Of a DNA stretch of 64,000 nucleotides, positions 44,558-51,654 are shown one piece after another. A program made the translations under genes and the position numbers. This stretch comes from Pseudomonas oryzihabitans (GTDB lineage Bacteria > Pseudomonadota > Gammaproteobacteria > Pseudomonadales > Pseudomonadaceae). Position 1 is the stretch's first letter. Each line of letters begins with the position of its first letter. The stretch spans positions 119,207-183,206 of the forward strand of contig NZ_VDND01000011.1 in the NCBI RefSeq assembly GCF_007665395.1. The letters are read 5' to 3'. A model generated the notes under the pieces. The model was not told the origin of the DNA, did not search any database, and saw only the letters and a list, made by a program, of their open reading frames with translations.

Positions 44558-45693
44558 GGGCTCTTCCATGAGGGTTGCAAGCGGCCGTCGGCGGCAAAGC
44601 GGTAGTGGCCGGCACTCCAGCCCAGACCGAACAGCCCGAGCATCTGGTCGTAGTAGCGCGACGGCTGGTCGGCGCCGAGGCCGGCCTCGGCGCGGCGCTG
44701 CTGGGCGTCGGCCAGCCAGGTATGGCCCTGCTGGCGCAGGAAGGGCACCAGGGCCGCGGAAAAGCCCACCGGGCCGTTGCCCTGGGTGAGTCCGCTGCGT
44801 AGCTCGACCTGCTCTGGTGGGGTGCCCAGGGTGGCGGTGGCCAGGGTCATGCCATCGAGGGCTGCCAGCAGCGGTTTGGCAAGCGCATCCCCCGGATCGG
44901 TGAGGCCCGCCCAGAGGTAGACGCGGATGGCGTCGTAGCTGCCCTGAGGCGGTCCCAGCGGATCGTTCACCACCAGCCCGTGTTGCGGGGCCGTGGCACG
45001 ATAGCCGAGCCAGTCGGCAGCCAGGCGTTGGCCACTGGCGCCTTGCAGCAGGGCCGGCAATTGCCTGGCCATGGCGGTCCAGGGTCCCTTGGGCTCCTCC
45101 AGCGCCAGGCGCCGCAGCAGGAAGGGCGGTAGGTAGCTGGGGTTCAGCCGCCAGAGGCGCTCGGGCAGGGCGAAGCCCTGGGGGCCTGGCAGCAGCATGG
45201 GGCCGAGGCCAGGCAACTCGACGACCTCGTCGGCGCGAATGCGGGCGAGCAGTGCGCGCGCGTCCTCGGCATAGGCCGGGCGCTGCCAGAGGCGCGCCGC
45301 CTCCAGCAGGCTGTAAGCGAACCAGAGATCGGCGTCGCTCGCCGCATTGGCATCCTGGATCATCCAGCGGCCGTCGTTGCCCTGGCCCCACAGCCAGGCG
45401 GGCAGGTGCTGGCCGAGGTCACCCTGGGCCAGATTGCTCTTGCTCCACTGCCAGAGGCGCTCGAAGGTGTCCGGCTCGTTGGCGACCAGGGCGAAGAACA
45501 GCGCGTAGGCCTGACCCTCGGAGGTGCTGTGATTGGCCTTGAGGCTGGATTCCAGCACCCGGCCGTCGGCCTGGATACCCGTCGCCGCGAAGCGCTGCCA
45601 TTGCGGCCAGTCCAGGCGTTCGCAGCGCGCCGCCAGGGCGCCCTCGGCGAGCGCGAGGGTCAGCAGGGCGACCTGGGCGAGGCGTCCTAGCAT
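44536..45693 (-). CDS. bcsZ: Periplasmic endo-1,4-beta-glucanase BcsZ (WssD), GH8
   Basis: A 385-aa cellulase that trims nascent chains. ATG at 45693, signal peptide of 21 residues ending in ALA (MLGRLAQVALLTLALAEGALA). GH8 motifs: catalytic acid E59 in HSTSEGQAYALFF, the Asp in NAASDADLWFAYSL, and SYDAIRVYLW. The 9-bp gap behind bcsB and the overlap with bcsC place it firmly in the operon. Confidence 0.95.
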   Translation of the reverse strand: MLGRLAQVALLTLALAEGALAARCERLDWPQWQRFAATGIQADGRVLESSLKANHSTSEGQAYALFFALVANEPDTFERLWQWSKSNLAQGDLGQHLPAWLWGQGNDGRWMIQDANAASDADLWFAYSLLEAARLWQRPAYAEDARALLARIRADEVVELPGLGPMLLPGPQGFALPERLWRLNPSYLPPFLLRRLALEEPKGPWTAMARQLPALLQGASGQRLAADWLGYRATAPQHGLVVNDPLGPPQGSYDAIRVYLWAGLTDPGDALAKPLLAALDGMTLATATLGTPPEQVELRSGLTQGNGPVGFSAALVPFLRQQGHTWLADAQQRRAEAGLGADQPSRYYDQMLGLFGLGWSAGHYRFAADGRLQPSWKSPCTSTSP

Positions 45694-45702
45694 GGCGCGG
45701 CC

Positions 45703-47979
45703 CTACGCCTGCAGCCGCCGGCGCGCGCGGGCACGTAGCGTCAGGTAGGTCAGGGTGGCGAGCAGGCCCACGCCCAGGGCGGTGGCCAGCAGCATCAGCG
45801 CGGGATGGCCGGCGAGTAGCCAGCGCAGGTAGCGGATCGGGCCCAGGTGGCCGACGTGGTAGGACTGCTCGGCCACCAGGGACTCGACCTGGGCGTCCTT
45901 GATCAGCGCGAGACTGCCCTGCAGGTCCTGGGTGTAGGCCGCGCTTTGCGCCAGATCGGCGGTGGCCTTTTCCAGGGGCGCCGCACCGGTGGCGGCGAAC
46001 AGCACCACGCTGCGCCCGCGCGCCAGGGGCGATTCGAAGCCGGCGACGTAGGTACTGCTGCCGCCGCCGGTAAAGCCCAGGGCGGTACGCGCCTGGCGTA
46101 GGTTGTCGCGCGGGTCTGGGCTCAGCCATTGCCGCAGGCGCAGGGTCAGGTCGGAGGTCTCGAAGCGCTGGCTGCTGCCATCCAGGGCTGCCGGCAGGCT
46201 GTCGGCCCACTGCTGCAGCAACGGCGAAGCGCCGGTGGTCAGCACCAGCAAGTCGCGCTGGGCCACGCTGTCCAGTTGGCCAGCACGCACCACGGCAACA
46301 CCGGTAGCCGGATAGCCGGTCGCCTCGCCGAAGCGGCCCAGCAGGTTGAGATAGGCGCCCAGCTCGCCTGCCGCGGGTTGCTCGTCGAGCACCACGGCGG
46401 TCTCGGACAGATCGGCCAGGCGGGTGAAGGGGAAGCCGCTGTCCTTGAACACGCCCAGGTTGGGCATGGCGATGAAATGATCGTAGCCGCTGAGGTCCAG
46501 GGTGGATTCCGGCTCGATGGTGCCCCTCATGTTGTCGATGATGACGTCGCGGCAATCGCCCTGCTTGATGTAGTCGTACATGAAGCGGAACTGCAGCGAC
46601 GCCTGGGCCGCCACGCCGTCCAGGGGGACGCGGACCTGGGTCTCGCGGGGCAGGCTGTCATCGTCGCCCTTGAGGGAGGCCAGCAGGCCGCTGTCCAGGT
46701 GCTCGCGCGAGGGCAGTGGCAGCGACTTGAGGAAGCGGTCGTTGACGGCCACCAGCAGCGAGGAGTTGGTGGAAACCGGCTGCGGGGTGTAGCGGTACTT
46801 GAGCGCGAGCGGGGCGCCCTGATCCTGCCAGAGGAACAGGTCCGGCGGCAGACGCAGCGGTACTGTCAGATTGCCCGGGTTGTAGCCCGAGGAGCTGAGG
46901 TTCTTCACCTCGGTCAGTTCGCCCAGCTTCACCGGGCGATCACTGGGCAGCCAGTTCGGCGCATCGTAGGGCTGGCGCGGGGCCAGGGTCGCCAGGCGGT
47001 CGAGGGTCACCCGCGGACCGGAGAGCGTCTCGCTACCCAGGGTCAGCCCCTGGGCGGCGCGCTTGAGTTCGGCGCCATCGCGGCCGGCCAATACCAGCAG
47101 CTTGCCGCCCGGATCGCGGGGATTGGTGACGATGGCTAGGGTGGCCCCGGTCGCCGCGGGCAGCTTCAGGCCCAGGCGCTCGGCGCTCGCCGGACCATCC
47201 AGCAGGACCACGGCATTGCCTTTGTCGGGTAGGGCATCGGTGGCCGCCGGAAAGCGTGCGCCCCGGTAACCGGCCAGGGCACCGAACCAGGCGGCGACGT
47301 TGCCGGCGGCTTCCAGCGCGGCATTGCCGGCGCCGGGAATGACGAAGGGCAGCACCAGCGGACGGGCGTCACGCCGGTCGAAGAAGGGTCGCGGCAGCGT
47401 GGCCAGGTCATCGTCGAGCACGATGCGGGTCACCCGGATCTGCAACTCGCTGCCGTTGCCGATCTTGGCCCAGAGACTCGAGTGCAGGGGGTCTTCGCAC
47501 TGCATGGTGTAGTGGCCGACCAGTTGCAGGGTCAGGCGGTTGAAGTCGGTTATCAGGCGCGGCGGCAGGTCCAGGGTGGCCTGCTGGGGCTTGCCGGCGC
47601 CGTCCTTGGGCACCGGCAGGCTGGCGGCCACTTCGTCGTTGACCAGCACGTTGATCTGCGACAGGTCCGGCAAGAGTGCCGGCGAATAGCTGTAGTCCAG
47701 GGTCAGGCGGGCAGCGGTCACCACCTCGTCGCTGCGGATGCCGAAGCTGACGCTGTCGCTGCCTTCCACGCCTCTCAGGTTCATGGGGTAGCGGGCGCCC
47801 AGCTGCTTGAGCGTATAGCTGTAGGCCTCGCCCGCGGTGGTGGCCGGTGCCATGTTCGGCGGGGCTGGGAGCGGTGCAGGCGCCGCTCGACTCGCCAGCG
47901 GGACGCCAACGGCCAGGGTCAATGCCAGCAGCGAAGCCGTCCAGGCGTGACGAGGGGAAGAGGCGAGGGAATGGCGCAC
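45703..47979 (-). CDS. bcsB: Cellulose synthase regulatory subunit BcsB (WssC)
   Basis: A 758-aa periplasmic, membrane-anchored partner of BcsA. I choose the GTG at 47979 because it begins a signal peptide (RHSLASSPRHAWTASLLALTLAV) 16 bp after the bcsA stop; the ATG at 48045 would overlap bcsA by 50 bp. Two carbohydrate-binding/flavodoxin-like repeats are visible (VSFGIRSDEVVTAARLTLDYSYSP and PLALKYRYTPQPVSTNSSLLV). A C-terminal membrane helix is present (ALMLLATALGVGLLATLTYL). It guides the glucan through the periplasm. Confidence 0.92.
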   Translation of the reverse strand: MRHSLASSPRHAWTASLLALTLAVGVPLASRAAPAPLPAPPNMAPATTAGEAYSYTLKQLGARYPMNLRGVEGSDSVSFGIRSDEVVTAARLTLDYSYSPALLPDLSQINVLVNDEVAASLPVPKDGAGKPQQATLDLPPRLITDFNRLTLQLVGHYTMQCEDPLHSSLWAKIGNGSELQIRVTRIVLDDDLATLPRPFFDRRDARPLVLPFVIPGAGNAALEAAGNVAAWFGALAGYRGARFPAATDALPDKGNAVVLLDGPASAERLGLKLPAATGATLAIVTNPRDPGGKLLVLAGRDGAELKRAAQGLTLGSETLSGPRVTLDRLATLAPRQPYDAPNWLPSDRPVKLGELTEVKNLSSSGYNPGNLTVPLRLPPDLFLWQDQGAPLALKYRYTPQPVSTNSSLLVAVNDRFLKSLPLPSREHLDSGLLASLKGDDDSLPRETQVRVPLDGVAAQASLQFRFMYDYIKQGDCRDVIIDNMRGTIEPESTLDLSGYDHFIAMPNLGVFKDSGFPFTRLADLSETAVVLDEQPAAGELGAYLNLLGRFGEATGYPATGVAVVRAGQLDSVAQRDLLVLTTGASPLLQQWADSLPAALDGSSQRFETSDLTLRLRQWLSPDPRDNLRQARTALGFTGGGSSTYVAGFESPLARGRSVVLFAATGAAPLEKATADLAQSAAYTQDLQGSLALIKDAQVESLVAEQSYHVGHLGPIRYLRWLLAGHPALMLLATALGVGLLATLTYLTLRARARRRLQA

Positions 47980-47995
47980 GCTCAGGACATCCTTG

Positions 47996-50170
47996 CTAGG
48001 AAGAGGGGGAGGCCGGGCGGCGCTTGACCACTGCGCGCCAGGCATTGCGATTGAGATCGGCGACGCCGCGCAGGCCGATCAGGCCGACCTCGCGCAACGA
48101 GCCGAGCAGCGAGTCCGGCCGGTGGTTGCCCCAGGCGTTCGCCCAAAGGTCGGCCCGGGAAAAGGTCATCCGTACCAGCTCGCGCTGTTCGGTCACGCTG
48201 AGATCGTTGAATTGGGTGCCGACGACACCGTTGCGACTGAAGGCCACGCTGGCCGGAAATTGTCGCGCCTGGCCGTTGCGCTGGAGTTCGACGTGGACCG
48301 CGCTGCCCTGGGGCAGGTCGACGCCCTCCGGCAGGCGCAGGCCGAGGCCGCTCTGGGAGAAGTCCAGGGTGGTGCAGGACAGCCGGGTACCATCGGCCAG
48401 CAGCAGGTCGGCTGGCAAGGTGGCTGCCACTCGTGGTTCGGCGCGCACCTGGCGCGTCTCGCTCGCCACGGCCACCGCGGCGCTGGCGATGATGAGGTTG
48501 TAGAGCGTCCAGGCCAGGTTGATGACCACCGTGGTCACGGCTTCCGGATCGCCGAAGACCAGCCGGCCGATGCCGACCACCAGGCCGAGCAGGTTGAGCA
48601 ACAGCAGCACGATGTAGGGGCGGGCCAGCTCCCAGTCGAAATAGTCGCGGGCGATGATGCCGCCCTTGTCGGTGACGTTGAACTTGCCCAGCTTGGGGTT
48701 GATCAGCGCCAGCAGGGTCGGGCGCAGGATGTACCAGGCCAGGACCGTCTCGTAGACCTCGTTCCAGAAGGAATGGCGGAACTGGCCCTGGATGCGCGAG
48801 TTGGTCAGGTTGGAATGCAGTACGTGGGGCAGCACGTAGCAGGTGATGAGCAGCGCCGAGGCGTGGAAGATCTGGGCACTGAACAGCAGGTAGGCCAGGG
48901 GCGCGGTGAGGAATACCAGCCGCGGCAGGCCATAGAAGAAGTGCAGCATGGCGTTCAGGTAGCAGAGCCGCTGGCCGAAGGCGAGCCCCTTGCCCAGCAG
49001 CGGATTGTCCACCCGGAAGATCTGCGCCATGCCACGTGCCCAGCGGATGCGCTGGGCGATGTGGCGCGACAGGTTTTCGGTGGCGAGGCCGGCGGCCTGG
49101 GGGATGCCCAGGTAGGCGGTGTTGTAGCCGAGCCGATTGAGCTTCAGTGCCGTGTGGGCGTCTTCAGTGACCGTTTCGGTGGCCACCCCGCCCACCTCCA
49201 GCAGCATCGAGCGACGCATCACCGCGCAGGAGCCGCAGAAGAAGGTGGCATTCCACAGGTCGTTGCCATCCTGCACCAGGCCGTAGAACAGCTCGCCTTC
49301 GTTGGGCACGGTGCGGAAGGTGTTGAGATTCTTCTCGAAGGGATCGGGCGAGAAGAAGAAGTGGGGCGTCTGCAGCATGGCGAGCTTGGGATCCTTGAGG
49401 AACCAGCCCAGGCAGACCTGCAGGAAGGAGCGCGTCGGTACGTGGTCGGCGTCGAAGATGGCGATGTACTCGCCGTCGGTCACCTTGAGCGCCGCATTGA
49501 GATTGCCCGCCTTGGCATGCTCGTTGTTCTCGCGCACCAGGTAGGAGACGCCGGCGGTGGCGCAGAAGTGGCGGAAGTCCTCGCGGCGACCGTCGTCGAG
49601 CACATGTACCCGCAGCTTGTCGCGCGGCCAGTCGATGGCCTGGGCGGCGAGGATCGACAGCTTCACGATGCTCAGGGCTTCGTTGTAGGTGGGAATGAAG
49701 ACATCCACCGTTGGCCAGCTCGCCGGGTCTTCGGGCAGTGGGGCGGGGGTGCGGCGCAGCGGCCAGACGGTTTGCAGATAGCCGAACAGCAGCACCGTGA
49801 GCGCATAGAGCTCGGCGGCCACCAGTCCATAGCCGAGCAGCATCTCCAGGGGCGTCTCGAAGCCCAGGGTCGATGTCAGGCGCCAATAGATGTAGCGCAG
49901 CGAGGCTAGCAGCGACAGGGCGATCAGCAGCATCACCGGCAGCCGTCCGGGAAGACGCCGCAGCAGCAAGGCGGCGGCGAAACAGCCGAGGGCGAACAGC
50001 GCCTGCTCCTCCAGGGCCATGGGCACGCTCACCAGCAGCGCCGCCAGGAGCGCCGCGGCGGTCCAGCCGAGAACCCGCAGCCAGAGCGGCGCGGGCGTCA
50101 CGGGTGCGTCAGGCGCGCGCTGCGCCTGACGCCGCTGGCGGACCTGCTCCAGGCGGTCGAGGACGCTCAT
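47996..50170 (-). CDS. bcsA: Cellulose synthase catalytic subunit BcsA (WssB) with PilZ domain
   Basis: A 724-aa inner-membrane GT2 family synthase using UDP-glucose. ATG at 50170. Membrane segments flank the GT domain, which has the substrate motif VFIPTYNE, the DAD motif at residues 240-242, TEDAHT (about residue 336) and QRIRWARG (about 372-376). The C-terminal PilZ domain has RQVRAEPRVA and DFSQSGLGL, so c-di-GMP should activate the enzyme. It starts 2 bp after the wssA stop. Confidence 0.96.
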   Translation of the reverse strand: MSVLDRLEQVRQRRQAQRAPDAPVTPAPLWLRVLGWTAAALLAALLVSVPMALEEQALFALGCFAAALLLRRLPGRLPVMLLIALSLLASLRYIYWRLTSTLGFETPLEMLLGYGLVAAELYALTVLLFGYLQTVWPLRRTPAPLPEDPASWPTVDVFIPTYNEALSIVKLSILAAQAIDWPRDKLRVHVLDDGRREDFRHFCATAGVSYLVRENNEHAKAGNLNAALKVTDGEYIAIFDADHVPTRSFLQVCLGWFLKDPKLAMLQTPHFFFSPDPFEKNLNTFRTVPNEGELFYGLVQDGNDLWNATFFCGSCAVMRRSMLLEVGGVATETVTEDAHTALKLNRLGYNTAYLGIPQAAGLATENLSRHIAQRIRWARGMAQIFRVDNPLLGKGLAFGQRLCYLNAMLHFFYGLPRLVFLTAPLAYLLFSAQIFHASALLITCYVLPHVLHSNLTNSRIQGQFRHSFWNEVYETVLAWYILRPTLLALINPKLGKFNVTDKGGIIARDYFDWELARPYIVLLLLNLLGLVVGIGRLVFGDPEAVTTVVINLAWTLYNLIIASAAVAVASETRQVRAEPRVAATLPADLLLADGTRLSCTTLDFSQSGLGLRLPEGVDLPQGSAVHVELQRNGQARQFPASVAFSRNGVVGTQFNDLSVTEQRELVRMTFSRADLWANAWGNHRPDSLLGSLREVGLIGLRGVADLNRNAWRAVVKRRPASPSS

Positions 50171-50172
50171 GG

Positions 50173-51258
50173 CTAGCCCTGGGCGCGCAACGACGGCAGG
50201 GACGGCCCGTCGTTGGCGAGCGCCTGCGCCAGCTGCGTGACAGCGGTGCTCCAGGCGTCGTCCAGGCTATACAGGCCTTGACCGAGCGCCAGCGCCTGTT
50301 CCAGCGCAGTGCTCTCCGGCAATACGCCCAGCAAGCGGTCGGCGCGGGTACGACTCACGATGGTGGCGATATCCAGGGTCAAGGGGCGCAGCGGATCGAC
50401 GCGATTGAGCAGGTGAGCATGGCTCGCCGCCGGGGCACAGGCCTGCCACTGGCGTTCGAGGCGGGCCAGGCTGGCATAGCCCGCGGCATCGGCCGTCGTC
50501 ACGCCCAGTACCTGGCTGGCGAGCGCCAGGGCCTGACGACCCAGGGGTGTCGAACCGGTGGGGCAATCCAGGACCACCAGGGTATCGGCATTCAGGTCCA
50601 GGGCCGCCAGACGGCGAGCCAGCCAGAGGGGTTCAGTCAGCAAACGCTGCTCGAAGCGGCACAGGGCTGCTTCCTCGAGCGAGCCGAACGGCAGCAGCCG
50701 GAAGCCTGCGTCTATCGGCAAGCAGGCGGCTAACGGCTCGTTGGCCAGGCCTACGGCCGGCGGCGCCTTTGGCATCAGTAGGGCGGACAACACATGCTGG
50801 GCATCCAGTTCCACCAGCAGCACCGGCTGGCCCAGCCGGCTCAGGGCCAGTGCCAGGCCGGCCGCCACCACCGTCTTGCCGGTCCCACCCTTGGCCGAGG
50901 CGATGGCCAGTACCCGGGTTGGCAGCGGCGGTACCGCCGTGCTCAGTGCCCGGTCGAGCGCGGCCACTGCGTCCTGCTCGTGGCGGCGAGCCTGCAGCTG
51001 GGCGAGTTCCTGTGAGAGCGGTGGAAACGTTGTGTTTTCCGCCTGCTCCACGATATCCAATTCGTTCACTGCCCGTGCCGGCACAGGCTGCTGTTCCGCT
51101 GGAAGCGAGGGGACGGAAATTACCGCAGGCGCGTTGGTGTTCGTCGCTAAGGCCGGGCTGACGGCAGCTACTGGCTCCGCAATCTCGAACTCGCGGTAGC
51201 TAAGGGGATCACCACCGAAGGCTTGAAAAAGACTCGCGATATCAGGAGAGCGGCCCAT
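50173..51258 (-). CDS. wssA: WssA: MinD/BcsQ-like ATPase with BcsP-like N-terminus
   Basis: A 361-aa first gene of the operon, ATG at 51258 with AAAGGGA about 9 bases before. The N-terminus carries DIASLFQAFGGDPLSYREFE (residues 5-24), a pattern I associate with BcsP-type polar or regulatory proteins, then a low-complexity linker. The ATPase domain has the deviant Walker A KGGTGKT (about residues 122-128), VLLVELDAQH and VVLDCPTGST. BcsQ proteins help localise the cellulose machine. Transcription probably starts in the AT-rich region upstream with three palindromes. Confidence 0.85.
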   Translation of the reverse strand: MGRSPDIASLFQAFGGDPLSYREFEIAEPVAAVSPALATNTNAPAVISVPSLPAEQQPVPARAVNELDIVEQAENTTFPPLSQELAQLQARRHEQDAVAALDRALSTAVPPLPTRVLAIASAKGGTGKTVVAAGLALALSRLGQPVLLVELDAQHVLSALLMPKAPPAVGLANEPLAACLPIDAGFRLLPFGSLEEAALCRFEQRLLTEPLWLARRLAALDLNADTLVVLDCPTGSTPLGRQALALASQVLGVTTADAAGYASLARLERQWQACAPAASHAHLLNRVDPLRPLTLDIATIVSRTRADRLLGVLPESTALEQALALGQGLYSLDDAWSTAVTQLAQALANDGPSLPSLRAQG

Positions 51259-51627
51259 GACCAAGTCCCTTTAGTTCGATGGATGCAGTGAAAGTTTTGA
51301 TATCAATTTGACGTCAACACAATGGCGTTTTGAGATCAAGCGTCAATTTCGCGAATAGTGTCATGCAAAGTGTGTGAGCCACTAGCAGATTTTTTGTATC
51401 TGGCCACTTAGGTCCTAGAAGTGCTTGGCGCCGTCAGCACCGCTCGGCTTTCTTGCCGCGGATAGTTGGTCGGCGGCGGAAAGACGTCAATCGTCCCCGG
51501 CGTAGCGGTGGGATGAAAGGCATGGGAAGGGGAAGAAGCGGTCGGGCGGGTGACGAACGTCAGGATGAATGGCACGACGCGCCGTGAGAGCGGGTGGGCC
51601 CACGGATGAGTTTGCCGCGGAAAAGAC
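51259..51627. other. Wss operon upstream region
   Basis: This intergenic stretch has no supported gene. The part next to wssA (51259-51410) is markedly AT-richer than its surroundings and carries the palindromes described separately. The part next to the second bcsC (51411-51627) is GC-rich with no gene-like frame; an open frame there overlaps the terminator and looks accidental. Confidence 0.6.
51297..51339. promoter_or_regulatory. Three TTGA-N2-TCAA palindromes ahead of wssA
   Basis: TTGATATCAA (51297-51306), TTGACGTCAA (51308-51317) and TTGAGATCAA (51330-51339). The starts are 11 and 22 bp apart, so all lie on the same face of DNA. They are 39-81 bp before the wssA ATG. The first two are perfect palindromes. 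They probably bind a dimeric regulator; which one is not known. Confidence 0.6.
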
Positions 51628-51649
51628 AAGGCCCGCATGCGCGGGCCTT
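51628..51649 (-). terminator. Terminator of the upstream bcsC paralogue
   Basis: The arms aaggcccgc (51628-51636) and gcgggcctt (51641-51649) pair perfectly around atgc, 6 bases after the gene's stop. On the minus strand a T-rich stretch follows (TTGTCTTTTCC). It separates this gene from wssA. Confidence 0.75.
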
Positions 51650-51654
51650 TGGTG

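Noticed and set aside
51297..51317. ANR/FNR box in the wssA upstream region
   Set aside because: The ANR box needs TTGAT-N4-ATCAA. The sites here have only two bases between TTGA and TCAA.
51363..51381. Possible sigma-54 promoter upstream of wssA (minus strand TGGCTC...TTTGC)
   Set aside because: The distance between the GG and GC elements is 12 bases; sigma-54 promoters need 10.
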